Shown one piece after another: positions 9,535 to 20,212 of a stretch of 64,000 nt of DNA. The stretch covers positions 22,528,285 to 22,592,284 of the forward strand of contig OX453287.1 in NCBI GenBank assembly GCA_949710005.1, read 5' to 3'. A program made the translations under genes and the position numbers. The notes beneath the pieces are model-generated. The model did no database searches. It was not told the DNA's origin and saw nothing but the letters and a program-made list of their open reading frames with translations. Position 1 is the stretch's first letter. Each line of letters opens with the position of its first letter. This stretch comes from Ricordea florida. Taxonomy: Eukaryota; Cnidaria; Anthozoa; Corallimorpharia; Ricordeidae.

Positions 9535-10468
9535 GAGCGCTGTAGTGACAGGAGCGAATCACCCTGGTAGCGATAAATGGAGCTGAAAAAGCGCTGACAG
9601 ATCCATAACAAACAATAACCGCTGGATCAGTTCTCATGGATAAAACCAAGACAAATTAAAGAGAATTATTTGATATCAACCTTCAACCGATGGTAAGTTT
9701 AGTGACCGTGTTCAACTCGAGGTTACTTAATCATGGTTTGTGCGAAAATAACCCTGGAAATCATCCTCGGCGTGCGGCCTGTTGCGCAATGAAACCTAAG
9801 ATAAGATGTTCTATTATTTTGACAACTGTCTATGGAAAGTGGTCTCAGATTAAACAAAAAGCCTCTCAAAAGCTGTGCACAGTTACTCCAACGCGTACTA
9901 TCTCTCAAGTTCTAGCGAAAAAAAAAAAACCATCTCTCAAGTTCGATCAACACGTGTCTTCGTTCTATTTGTTCTTGCGTATTTTCGGTGTATTCCGGTC
10001 AAACTGGAACACAAATGCCAAATGGGTCGTGAAAAGAGAAAGTTATCGAGCATCCAATCAATTCTGAGGTGTGTCTCTCAAGCTCCAAGATTATAGAATT
10101 TTTTAATTCTACAAAATACAGTTGGAAAGTGCAAACATAAAACCCGGAAATCGACACGAGTCTGGAGGTCATGCAAGAATTTTCGATTGAGAGTAAGAAA
10201 GCATTTTCTTCAGCTGGTACAGCGAATAGCGCTATAAAGTTGAAAATAGATTTGAATTTATAGATCGTAACTTGTCCATTTTAAAAATACTCAAAATATG
10301 CTAGCTAGGAGATATCTGCCCAGTTTGCTATCAAATACTTCACATTAATTTGACTTAGTTTTATCCATAAGAACCGATACAGTGGTAATTGTTTGTTATG
10401 GAGCTGTCAAGGCGTTTTCAGCCGTTTTGATCGCTACCGGGGTGGTTCGTTCCTGTCGCTTCAGCGCC
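9535..10468. mobile_element. Long-terminal-inverted-repeat non-autonomous DNA element (copy in unit 1)
   Basis: The left arm (about 9535-9673) and right arm (about 10329-10468) are inverted copies, roughly 80 percent alike by eye, sharing CCATAACAAACAAT and GGTAGCGAT and the stretch around ATGGATAAAAC. Between them lie about 650 bp with no credible coding sequence; a 125-codon open frame at 9690-10067 has no family features. This fits an old foldback or MITE-type element. It is duplicated at about 18325-19256. No clear target-site duplication was found. Confidence 0.65.
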
Positions 10469-10713
10469 AAAACCCAGACTCCAAAAAATTGACACGACTC
10501 TGAGTGAATCGGTTTCCACGTTTAATTTCATTCAAGGTTTGTTAGTATTTTTAGTAATATTCCAAGTGTAGGATAGAAAAGCTTAACTATCTCAATCATA
10601 AGTCAATCCACAGACAGTTGTTCTCATTATACAGGGAGAATTATCACGTTTTAAAACAGAACGCTGAACCAGCTCACAGCAAGCGACTTCAATCCTTAGG
10701 GCTGTTACGATGT

Positions 10714-11175
10714 TCAGGCAATCTCTAATTCCACCTTTCCACAAATCACATCGTCACTTTTTTGATCTTTGAGCGCCACTTTGAGCGTTAGCTTTCCGGT
10801 TGGAAACGACTCCTCGATCGGTTCTGTCAGCTTCATTTCCACTGGAATGCCGCTTTTTAGAGGACAAACAAGGCCGTACCCAATGCATGCGTTCGGATTG
10901 GGTAATGGAAGAGGAAACGGTATTGATCCAAAGATGGCATACGCTACAATCTTCAACTTTGTCACCGCTTCTTCAGGCATGAAGGTCAGGACCACTGATA
11001 CGTTACTTTCCTTTTTCAGTACGCACGGTTCTTGATCGCACGGTGTGATTTCAATGGATAAAAGTTCCCCCTTAAAAACACTCACATCAGAACAGTTCGT
11101 GAAGTGAACAAGCTTTGCCGAAGCAATGGGTACCACTGCTAACACTACAGCGAAAACTGCGTACAGGTGTTTCAT
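10714..11175 (-). CDS. NPC2: NPC2-like secreted sterol-binding protein (ML domain), single exon, copy in unit 1
   Basis: The product of 153 residues begins with a signal peptide (MKHLYAVFAVVLAVVPIASA) and continues as an MD-2-related lipid-recognition domain. NPC2 proteins carry cholesterol in lysosomes or in secreted fluid. Six cysteines fall at the NPC2 positions: FTNCS, ITPCDQEPC, NACIGYGLVC and DVIC. The family motif IPFPLPLPNP is present. I chose the ATG at 11175 because the signal peptide follows at once; an in-frame ATG at 11220 would add 15 residues, MGSISRDLILCWLII. The gene has no intron, unlike most animal NPC2 genes. It lies between SRP72 and DBF4 on the same strand, and its protein is identical to the second-unit copy. 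Confidence 0.9.
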   Translation of the reverse strand: MKHLYAVFAVVLAVVPIASAKLVHFTNCSDVSVFKGELLSIEITPCDQEPCVLKKESNVSVVLTFMPEEAVTKLKIVAYAIFGSIPFPLPLPNPNACIGYGLVCPLKSGIPVEMKLTEPIEESFPTGKLTLKVALKDQKSDDVICGKVELEIA

Positions 11176-11824
11176 TATGATTAACCAACAGAGAATAAGG
11201 TCTCGAGAAATCGATCCCACGAAAGCGAAAAATCTCTTCTCGGCGTTGCAGCACCCTTGACGATTCTATCACGTGAATTGGCCTAACGCCATCAGCTGTC
11301 AGGGTTTTGTATCAGACAAGTCACCGTGTCACCCCGTCACGGACCAACACATTTTGACTTTTCACCACGTTCAAAAATCGTCAGGACAGGAATCTCGTCA
11401 CAGTCTAAGTGATTCAACTTTATTTTCCATGTTCTAAAAGATTAAAATTGCTTTTATTGCTTTCTTTGTTGCAATAAATAAGTTTAACATTTAGCCAGTG
11501 TTACGCGGCAAACGTTTCATCTTTTGTCTTATCAACTGCACACGCGGTTCGGTTCTAACTTTTTCATCTGCGGATAATTAAGATAGCGTTGACTTGAGTC
11601 TGAAAATGAAGTCCAAGTATTTCGCTATCACCAGCCTCCCTTCTTTTTCTTAGGCCGCTGCTTTTTCTTGGCGGCCTGGGGCTGTTGTTGTCTGGGTGGT
11701 ACGACATTTGACGCCGGCGCTGTGCTGCTTCCGGCAGCGGGGGTCCCCGGTGGGGAAGCAGGTCTGGGACTTCCGGGGTTCTTGGGACTTGACGTCCTGT
11801 TGGATATAAATATAATGGGGCTAG

Positions 11825-12175
11825 ATTCTAAAGAAACCGATTCTGTCTAGGTAGGGAATTGAGAATCGATGTAAGTATCTGGGCAACTTGCACATACCCC
11901 TCCCCTAACCCAACAAGTTATAATAAGTTAAAAAGTTAGCGTTAATGTTGGATTAGGGGAGGGGTAGGTGCAGAGCTTCCCAGAAACTTACACTGATCTG
12001 GAATTGAAATACAAAAGAACTGGGGTTATTAAGCGAGTTGATAGAGGAAGTTCTACCCCGTAAAGACTCAAAGGCAAAATGTGGTAAAAAAGAGTTGATG
12101 CGGCAAGCCCTTCGTAGGTCTTCAGCTCTTGCACGAAGGGCTTAACGCATCAACTCGTTGTTGACATCATTTTTT
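11825..12175. mobile_element. Nested MITE-like elements (family A inside family B), unit 1
   Basis: Fragments related to the family B foldback seen at 25858-26043 and 58985-59275 flank a family A foldback at 11871-11991. The family B parts include TTCTAAAGAAAC, a GTAGGGAATTGA stretch and an inverted pair around 12090-12165 containing GCAAGCCCTTCGT and ACGAAGGGCTTAACGC. Family A has arms of about 40 bp with TACCCCTCCCCTAA. The arrangement shows family A inserted into an older family B copy. It lies in the SRP72 intron just before the last exon, and its twin is at about 20613-20963. Confidence 0.65.
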
Positions 12176-13620
12176 TTCCTAAAAGACAAAGTCAATTAAA
12201 TGAGAATTCTCGTCCTACAAATCGCTTCTTGAAATTTCCACTGAGCGTTAGCCCTGGTATTAGGAGTACGAAGAACTTGATGAGACAATTGCAAGGAAAA
12301 ATTTGTTTGATGACGAATCCATTACCTCCTCTTTCTTTTCAGTGAATCTTTAAATTCAGTTTTTATATAAATTACTTTATCTCATTGCTTGATCATCCCA
12401 ATTGTGACATATATATATATCTTTTTTCATTTTCACTTTCTTTGAGTAACTATCTAAAAGGAGCTGACTCAGAATAATCTTATTAAGAAACGAAAACTAC
12501 TGGAACCGATTTTTCTTTATCACTAAAAAGCCAGTGATTATGTCGGAAGGTTAAAGAAAAGTACCACGTGATCACTTACGCATCTGACGGCGCTGAAGCA
12601 CCTTGGGTTCCTTTGCCTAAAAAGGAAAAACACAAGTGATTGGATTACAGACTGCAAGGAACTTTGAACTATACTTCGCACTATAAACACAAACTGAAAC
12701 TGAAACAAACAGTTCACTATGGATTCAACTGCACGCGATACTTCATGTGTCTCGGGTTAGTTCGGTTCAGCTTTCGTACCGGGAATTCATTTCTAAAGTT
12801 TCGTGCTTTCTGTGCATGGGTAAAACGGCGAAAATACTCAACCGCTGTCTTCTAGCGACTGTGGACCGGTTTAGTGTAAAACACTGTACAGGTCATAGTT
12901 TTTGTCACAGTTTTATGTATTCATGAGAGACTTGCATCGCATGTGTAGCGTCCTTGTGTCGAGTCATGGCTTAAAGAACGAGGTATATTACATGTGTAGT
13001 GTGCTTGTTTCTGGTCATAGCTTAAAGAACGAGGTATTTCACGACCAGGCTTCCCAAGCCTCCAGTGTACTCAGTGCGTCTCCAGAAGACTTCGATAAAC
13101 TCTACTGGAATCTACTGGAGTACATTTGACATGGATGGTGTGCAGGATGCTTATAAGCCGGTACAAACAGAGCACCATATGATCACGCACCTATAGCACC
13201 TCCCTTTTTCTGTCGCTTTCCCTTGTAGTACGATCTTTCTCTTTTTGGAATCCACCGCTCTGGATCTGGGTCAACTTCGCTATTGTAGTTTTTAGGAAGT
13301 TTGCCTGAAAGAGAGGAAGAGATCCGATCACAAACAAAGAACTTTTCGTAAATTTGAAAACAGCTTAGAGGTCACCTGACATTTTTTCGCAATACTTTGA
13401 AATGGCATAAATTTTAAACAGTAGCCCATCAATGAAATCGATGCTTCAGGAAGGGGGGCTGTGAAAAAAATTGGCAAGCTGAGAGGGGGGGTCGCAATCT
13501 TTAAATGGTTATTCTCGAATCACACCAGGAAGCCAGAGATAATGATGTTGGAATGGTAACCATAGAAACTGTCCCACATGTTTAGTCCAGGGTTGTAGTT
13601 TAATATCCTAACTGCCAGGA

Positions 13621-13752
13621 GTCTCCTGCAGTTCAGTGGTAGAACGTCCGAACTAGTAATCGGAAGGTCGGGTTGGACTACCATTCAATGGAAGAACTCA
13701 AATTTCCATTTACGGCGTTTGCCTGCAACCGTACTGAAAAATAAATCTTTCA
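13621..13752 (+). mobile_element. tRNA-derived SINE, type 1 (unit 1)
   Basis: The head resembles a tRNA: GTTCAGTGGTAGAACG (A box) and an anticodon-arm-like TCCGAACTAGTAATCGGA, followed by a tail ending in GTTTGCCTGCAACC and ACTGAAAAATAAA. The B box is poor (GGTCGGGTTGGACTACC), so it is not a working tRNA gene. A related copy lies at 14336-14462. Confidence 0.65.
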
Positions 13753-14044
13753 CAAAGTCTCTGGGCTCAAGGTAAGCCATCTTTATAACAATAATAATAA
13801 TAATAATGAACTTTATTTGAGTGTCAACTGTATCCAGCAGTGTAGCAGTTCTCCTAAACCGCTTATTTGAATGGAGCTCTATGTGTAACTTTTCCATTGT
13901 TTCAGGGCGAGGAGCATTGTTTGTTTTGTTTGTTTTATTGTTCTTTGCTTGGGTATTGAACCAATAGTACAACACCTTACGACAGCTGCTACGTCGCTCA
14001 CTGAATGTAGCACTGACATACTAATTGGGGACACTGTAAAGCAC

Positions 14045-14245
14045 AATTGAAATCAAATCAATCATATTAAATCAAATCAAATGTTGGTTTTTGTGGACAG
14101 GGGAAAACCGGAGCACTCGGAGAAAAACCTCTCGGTGTAGAGAACCAACAAACCAACCCACATATGACGCTGGAGCCGGGAATCGAACCCGGGCCACATT
14201 GGTGGAAGGCCAGTGCTCTCATCACAACCCGAGCTCTCTCACCAC
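14045..14245 (-). mobile_element. tRNA-derived SINE, type 2 (unit 1)
   Basis: Read on the minus strand the element has a tRNA-like head with GAGAGCACTGGCCTTCCACC and a perfect-looking B box GGGTTCGATTCCCGG, then a body with GAGAGGTTTTTCTCCGAGTG and CCGGTTTTCCCCTGTCCAC, and a tail of TTGATTTGAT repeats. The head does not fold into a full tRNA cloverleaf, so it is a SINE, not a tRNA gene. The twin is at about 22833-23024. Confidence 0.75.
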
Positions 14246-14335
14246 TCATCACAACCCTTTCACTTTGAGATTTAAATCCTCGCAGAATGCAGGATGTTTG
14301 TTCCATGAACCTAGTTTAATAGCCTTTCTCCCACG

Positions 14336-14462
14336 AGTTTCCTACAGCTCAGTGGTAGAGTGTCCGAACAAGTAATCGGAAGGTCGCAGTTCCGACTGTT
14401 ATTGGAAGAGCTCAGATTTTCTTTTTCCATGTTTGCCTGTGACAGTACTGAAAAATACATTT
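14336..14462 (+). mobile_element. tRNA-derived SINE, type 1, abutting SRP72 microexon copy (unit 1)
   Basis: It has the same head (AGCTCAGTGGTAGAG, TCCGAACAAGTAATCGGA) and tail (GTTTGCCTGTGACAGTACTG) as the copy at 13621. Its tail stops about 10 bp short of the donor of the lysine-rich SRP72 exon. The second-unit twin (about 23119-23223) has lost about 24 bp of the head. Confidence 0.65.
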
Positions 14463-15439
14463 TTCACATGTGAATACCTCTTTTCCTCTTTTTTTTCTCC
14501 TTTTCACAATGATATCCTGCCTGATGAAACAAAGAATACTGAAAATGAACTCTTTCAGCTCAGAGCAGTATTTCTCCTAAGTGGGGGTGATAACATTCTT
14601 TGTATGTTACTATGCAGAACTTAATCTAAATGTCCGGATCAATAATTTTAAAATTCTATTCAAGAGAGGTTATCAAGAGAGGTTTGTCCAGCAAAAGTGT
14701 GACGCTTATTACATCGATTCAAATCTCTGTCATTCTCTCGACAGTCTTGCCTGACAATGTATTTAAATTGTTTCATACGAGTAATTGCATATTGGTTACT
14801 TTTGAAGTGAAAGGGTTAAACGTCTTGTAAATTCAATTTGACATAAACCTATAGTAAATGACCGATTAAGCCCTGTGGCGCTTATTCGAGAGCGGGCGCT
14901 TATCAAATTATTTTAAGGGAAGGTGCGACGCTTATTCGAAAGCGGGGCTAATACGAGTAGCGGCTCTTCATCAATCATTTAAATAAGTAACTTTCACAAC
15001 ATTGTCACAACCTTAATTCTTCCATATCAACATCACCAACTTCTGTCTTGGCCTTTCCACGACCATGACGAGCGCCCAAAGCACTATGGGACATCTCCAG
15101 CTCATCCACATCCATCAGTGCACCCTGAGATATCGTGTCTAGAGGTGCAAGCTCTTCGCTGTAACTATGAGAACGAAGTCAAGGAAACTACATTTCTACA
15201 GTGACTACGTGTTGTTTCAAAAGAATTTTTAAGCGCTTGTGCTTCTCACTACAAAAACCACAGTACTGCAGAGTTTTAAACATGTTAGGTAGCAAGGCTG
15301 GCTCTGCGGTGAGAGCGGCATATAATTCATGGTAGGCCACCATATAGTCTCCCCCTCCCCCTCCCCCCACTCCCACTTACTCCCACTACCCTTACTCTCC
15401 CTCCTCCCTGTCCCCTACTCCCCCAGGGAGACTATTGCT

Positions 15440-15605
15440 CTTAAAGCACTCTTCACTCACCTCCGTGACTCGGGTTCAATTCCCGTCGTACCATGTGGGT
15501 TGAGTTTGTTGTTGGTTCACTCTTTGTTTCGAGGTTTTTCTCCGGGTTCTGCGGTTTTCCTCCCTTCAACACTTCAAAATTCTGATTCGATCGGGAAACA
15601 GTAGA
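15440..15605 (+). mobile_element. tRNA-derived SINE, type 2 (unit 1)
   Basis: This copy has a B box-like GGGTTCAATTCCCGTCG, then TGTGGGTTGAGTTTGTTG, the body phrase CGAGGTTTTTCTCCGGGTTC and TGCGGTTTTCCTCC. It is the same family as the minus-strand copy at 14045-14245 but more diverged and without the TTGATT tail. A C-rich CCCTCCCCC tract (15350-15425) lies before it. The twin is at about 24182-24342. Confidence 0.6.
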
Positions 15606-16340
15606 CAAAGAACCATCTCACTGAAAAGCCACTGTAAAAACCTGTATATTTACAACTAGCATTCCATGAATGGAGAATTTGCCTCAGTCTGTTTTCTTAG
15701 ACGACAACAAAATAGCTGTTCTAAATTGGCGTTTTTAAAATCCTAAAAAACATTTACCTAACCCACAAATACTGTCTTTTTGAAAGGGTTTCTGGAGGTA
15801 ATTTCATCATTTTAGAAAATGGTATAGTCGTGTACAGACTACAGCAAAGAGACGCTGCGTTAACGACATTTCCACAAGCTACATGGCATTCGAAGGATAC
15901 AGCTCTGCTTTCTTTGGGTTCAATTGAGAATACGCTTTAATCAGTTGAGCCAGCGTCTTCATGTCCCGCGCATCTTCCCTGCAGAAAAAGAACATTTCAA
16001 AAACAACATCACGCATCCTTCTGACTGATCGATTCAATAACTGACTTATTAATTGTTAAATACTTTATGTTTTTAGAAAAAATCATCATAACCACCCTTA
16101 AAACACAGTAAGGGAATTTAAACATGGACGCTGCCTCAATTATATTTTTTTCTGTCCATATCACTGATTCAAGCGTGGTGCGGCTACTACATTTTTGGCG
16201 GTAACTTAATCTGTCAGTCCCATGCAATGAACACAATACTGAATTATGTCAACTAATATAAACGACTCTAAATGTCTGTCTTATGTTTAAAGGCATGCAA
16301 ATCCCGATTCAATAATTCAAAACTCTTTAAGAATACTTAC

Positions 16341-17430
16341 TACTTGTGAAGGTCCAGGTAAAAAGGCATTCCGACCTTCTTTTCTTAGCCATGTAGTTTT
16401 CTGGGAGTTAGATGTTTGATCTGAAATGACGCACGTTACATCTTTACTTAAGAATTTTTCTACAACCTGTGGGAAGAAAGATGGTACACTTATTAGGAAA
16501 GTATATGACTATTAAAAAAGCTAGAAATCTGCCCTGCAATGAAACTGTTATTGTTGTTGTTTTTTTCGGACTAACTACAGTATGTGTTTACTTACCCCGC
16601 CCAATGCCATCACGTCTCGTTCCAGATCCCTTGCTTTTGCGGCTGACTGTAAATGCAGGTAAAACGTTTTTCCTTTCAGAGGACTGGAAGTGAATTCTAA
16701 GCGACGGCGACTTCGAGGCTCCGACCCTAATGATGAAAATAGATGGTGAGACTTACTTGACCTAGCTTGCATAACTTGTCTGCCAACAACAGCAACGGCA
16801 ACAACAACAGCTGTGTTTTTCAGGTCTTTCAGAATTACTTTCACCCAAACGAATATACTCCACCGAGTACTGATTAGTATATCTGACAGGACATAAAAGC
16901 AATGTCCAGCCAATGTCATGACTTTGACTTTGAGAATAAAAGAAAAGGATAAAAGAATAAACAGGAAACAGCGCTGTTTGACTCGGGGCGTGTAAGAGTT
17001 AAACGTTAGAACCCCAATGTATACATACATACATACATGAACTTTATTTCAACTCGAATTTGAGAGTAGCTATAAAAACTAATGTCTTCGAGTAAAATAA
17101 TAAATTTGATGACTCAAGGTTTGACTGTGCGAGTGAAAGGGTTAAAAGTTATAACCAAATTGTATGATTCAAGATTCGACTCCTGGAGTGAATGGGTTAA
17201 AAGTAACTTTCCGATATTATATGACTCACGAATTGGCTCTAGAGGTGAGAGAGTTAAAAGATACAAACCCATTCTATGACTCAAGGTTAGACTAGGGGAG
17301 TGAAAGAGTTAAAAAGTTTGAACCACAATATTTAAGTCAATACTATAGGAGGGAATCAACCCCGCTGATTGAACTTACCTTTTTCTTCTTGTGGAAATCT
17401 GCCTTTTTTTCCTTTAGATCCCGAGCTCAT
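16341..17430 (-). pseudogene. DBF4: Orphan DBF4 exons 1-3 (unit 2)
   Basis: Copies of DBF4 exon 1 (17379-17430), exon 2 (16596-16726) and exon 3 (16341-16466), with unchanged splice sites and open frames and its own upstream region with the CRE-like octamer. Exon 4 and everything after are missing, because the duplication join lies about 290 bp downstream and the next sequence is an orphan SRP72 exon. A transcript from this promoter could make only the motif N part of DBF4, or splice out of frame into SRP72 exons. I class it as a truncated duplicate; expression is unknown. Confidence 0.75.
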
Positions 17431-18324
17431 TGTCTTTTTATTTTTGTTAAACCTCGCTCTTTGTAACTTTTCCTGGAAATGCCGATTAGTGTTTCATGTT
17501 ACTTTGAAGTTTATACTTTATGACGTCACAAAGACCGTCAATAATTGTATGACGTAACAAGCCACGGCGGTGACTTAAAGCGTCGCAACAAAAAGGCGGG
17601 TTTTCTTTTATGTCGGCTGCTGCGACCATTCCCGCTAAGTTGTAGTCGTTACCGCTAATCAGTTCCGCGGAATTATGGCTTTGTCCTTCAATCCTTTCGG
17701 CATTTAAAATGTAAGAACGCGCGCGCCTCATATGCATCTTACACCTGTTAGTCTAACAGTTGAGCTAACTTATCTTATATCTCCGGCTACTGGATATGTC
17801 GGCCAATCTCGTTCTATGAATATAACTTTTTCAACAAGGCGCGGCAAAGAATAACTTAAAAATTGTCTTGCTATAACTTGATCAGTTCGAGATCCGCTGA
17901 AGCCTTGGTACCGAAATTTGGTTTTTCATGTTTTCACGAGAGAAGGGGTGGGCGTTAGGGTGGGGATGTGGTGGGGGGTTGGGGTGGGGATGTGGTGGGG
18001 TTGTTTCCCACTTAAGTACTACTAACTCCAGGCATTTGATCTCGCATGGATTTTGATTTTTTCCTATCCTCGCCAATCACCCATTTTCAACTTCACGTAA
18101 ATTTTCTAAATTCTAATGGTTCGTGGGAAACTTAGCACCCTACCGCAAAAATTGAGTCGGGGTTTTGGTCGAGTTTCGAGGGTAATATGTCGACGGTCCC
18201 ATGTCGAGGGTAATTAAAAAAGAACCAAGTAATAATAAATAAAATAAAAATTCTTAAAAAAAAAATTAAAAATAAATATTAAAATAGAATATTAATAGAA
18301 ATAAAGAACGTGGGCTCCACGATA

Positions 18325-19256
18325 GAGCGCTGTAATGACAGGAGCGAATCACCCTGGTAGCGATAAATGGAGCTGAAAAAGCGCTGACAGATCCATAACA
18401 AACAATAACCGCTGGATCAGTTCTCATGGATAAAACCAAGACAAATTAAAGAGAATTATTTGATATCAACCTTCAACCGATGGTAAGTTTAGTGACCGTG
18501 TTCAACTCGAGGTTACTTAATCATGGTTTGTGCGAAAATAACCCTGGAAATCATCCTCGGCGTGCGGCCTGTTGCGCAATGAAACCTAAGATAAGATGTT
18601 CTATTATTTTGACAACTGTCTATGGAAAGTGGTCTCAGATTAAACAAAAAGCCTCTCAAAAGCTGTGCACAGTTACTCCAACGCGTACTATCTCTCAAGT
18701 TCTAGCGAAAAAAAAAAAACCATCTCTCAAGTTCGATCAACACGTGTCTTCGTTCTATTTGTTCTTGCGTATTTTCGGTGTATTCCGGTCAAACTGGAAC
18801 ACAAATGCCAAATGGGTCGTGAAAAGAGAAAGTTATCGAGCATCCAATCAATTCTGAGGTGTCTCTCAAGCTCCAAGATTATAGAATTTTTTAATTCTAC
18901 AAAATACAGTTGGAAAGTGCAAACATAAAACCCGGAAATCGACACGAGTCTGGAGGTCATGCAAGAATTTTCGATTGAGAGTAAGAAAGCATTTTCTTCA
19001 GCTGGTACAGCGAATAGCGCTATAAAGTTGAAAATAGATTTGAATTTATAGATCGTAACTTGTCCATTTTAAAAATACTCAAAATATGCTAGCTAGGAGA
19101 TATCTGCCCAGTTTGCTATCAAATACTTCACATTAATTTGACTTAGTTTTATCCATAAGAACCGATACAGTGGTAATTGTTTGTTATGGAGCTGTCAAGG
19201 CGTTTTCAGCCGTTTTGATCGCTACCGGGGTGGTTCGTTCCTGTCGCTTCAGCGCC
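18325..19256. mobile_element. Long-terminal-inverted-repeat non-autonomous DNA element (copy in unit 2)
   Basis: The twin of 9535-10468, with the same inverted arms and body and only scattered single-base differences. It was present before the duplication. Confidence 0.65.
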
Positions 19257-19501
19257 AAAACCCAGACTCCAAAAAATTGACACGACTCTGAGTGAATCGG
19301 TTTCCACGTTTAATTTCATTCAAGGTTTGTTAGTATTTTTAGTAATATTCCAAGTGTAGGATAGAAAAGCTTAACTATCTCAATCATAAGTCAATCCACA
19401 GACAGTTGTTCTCATTATACAGGGAGAATTATCACGTTTTAAAACAGAACGCTGAACCAGCTCACAGCAAGCGACTTCAATCCTTAGGGCTGTTACGATG
19501 T

Positions 19502-19963
19502 TCAGGCAATCTCTAATTCCACCTTTCCACAAATCACATCGTCACTTTTTTGATCTTTGAGCGCCACTTTGAGCGTTAGCTTTCCGGTTGGAAACGACTC
19601 CTCGATCGGTTCTGTCAGCTTCATTTCCACTGGAATGCCGCTTTTTAGAGGACAAACAAGGCCGTACCCAATGCATGCGTTCGGATTGGGTAATGGAAGA
19701 GGAAACGGTATTGATCCAAAGATGGCATACGCTACAATCTTCAACTTTGTCACCGCTTCTTCAGGCATGAAGGTCAGGACCACTGATACGTTACTTTCCT
19801 TTTTCAGTACGCACGGTTCTTGATCGCACGGTGTGATTTCAATGGATAAAAGTTCCCCCTTAAAAACACTCACATCAGAACAGTTCGTGAAGTGAACAAG
19901 CTTTGCCGAAGCAATGGGTACCACTGCTAACACTACAGCGAAAACTGCGTACAGGTGTTTCAT
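19502..19963 (-). CDS. NPC2: NPC2-like secreted sterol-binding protein, single exon, copy in unit 2
   Basis: It encodes the same 153 residues as the copy at 10714-11175, with signal peptide, six NPC2 cysteines and the IPFPLPLPNP motif. The upstream in-frame ATG at 20008 is an alternative start. It lies about 450 bp after the SRP72 stop on the same strand, so its promoter must sit in the short gap between 19.96 and 20.4 kb. That gap is fully inside the duplicated unit, so both copies should keep their promoter and both could be active. Confidence 0.9.
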   Translation of the reverse strand: MKHLYAVFAVVLAVVPIASAKLVHFTNCSDVSVFKGELLSIEITPCDQEPCVLKKESNVSVVLTFMPEEAVTKLKIVAYAIFGSIPFPLPLPNPNACIGYGLVCPLKSGIPVEMKLTEPIEESFPTGKLTLKVALKDQKSDDVICGKVELEIA

Positions 19964-20206
19964 TATGATTAACCAACAGAGAATAAGGTCTCGAGAAATC
20001 GATCCCACGAAAGCGAAAAATCTCTTCTCGGCGTTGCAGCACCCTTGACGATTCTATCACGTGAATTGGCCTAACGCCATCAGCTGTCAGGTTTTTGTAT
20101 CAGACAAGTCACCGTGTCACCCCGTCACGGACCAACACATTTTGACTTTTCACCACGTTCAAAAATCGTCAGGACAGGAATCTCGTCACAGTCTAAGTGA
20201 TTCAAC

Positions 20207-20212
20207 TTTATT
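20207..20212 (-). terminator. Candidate SRP72 polyadenylation signal AATAAA
   Basis: An AATAAA hexamer on the minus strand lies about 204 nt after the SRP72 stop codon and before the NPC2-like gene. It is the best-placed signal for the end of SRP72. The same hexamer is present in unit 1 near 11419-11424. Confidence 0.45.

Larger units (their letters stand above)
11628..15978 (-). pseudogene. SRP72: Orphan copy of SRP72 exons 17-22 with a frameshift
   Basis: Copies of the last six SRP72 exons lie at 15901-15978, 15012-15158, 14478-14520, 13191-13304, 12580-12616 and 11628-11796. They lack the first 16 exons, because the sequence to the right is DBF4 from the second unit. The lysine-rich exon is 43 nt here and 44 nt in the intact gene: a G inside the run of A is missing (14478-14520 versus 23238-23281). 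That moves the frame before the RNA-binding motif and the KKKKGGW end. With no SRP72 promoter and a broken frame, this is best read as a decaying partial duplicate. Confidence 0.85.
7261..16049. repeat. Tandem segmental duplication, unit 1 (about 8.79 kb)
   Basis: This stretch is repeated head-to-tail at 16050-24786 with very high identity by eye (about 99 percent outside a few indels). It starts in DBF4 intron 3 and ends in an intron between SRP72 exons. It carries DBF4 exons 1-3, an NPC2-like gene, copies of SRP72 exons 17-22 and several SINE and MITE insertions, all shared with unit 2, so those insertions predate the duplication. The offset between units falls from 8789 to 8737 along the length, mostly through small deletions in unit 2 near 23.14, 23.43 and 23.69 kb. 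Confidence 0.95.

Noticed and set aside
9690-10067. 125-codon plus-strand open frame (repeated at 18480-18857)
   Set aside because: It lies inside the long-inverted-repeat element, has no domain features, and its similarity between units is just the segmental duplication.
11668-11850. 60-codon plus-strand Gly/Ala-rich frame (repeated at 20456-20638)
   Set aside because: It is the antisense of the SRP72 last exon, whose minus-strand reading gives the conserved KKKKGGW end.
13621-14462. tRNA genes suggested by A and B box sequences
   Set aside because: The heads do not form full cloverleafs and are attached to shared SINE bodies and tails.
15188-15376. Short glycine-rich minus-strand frame next to a C-rich tract
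   Set aside because: The glycine run comes from the CCCTCCCCC tract before a SINE. It shows no conservation beyond the segmental duplication.
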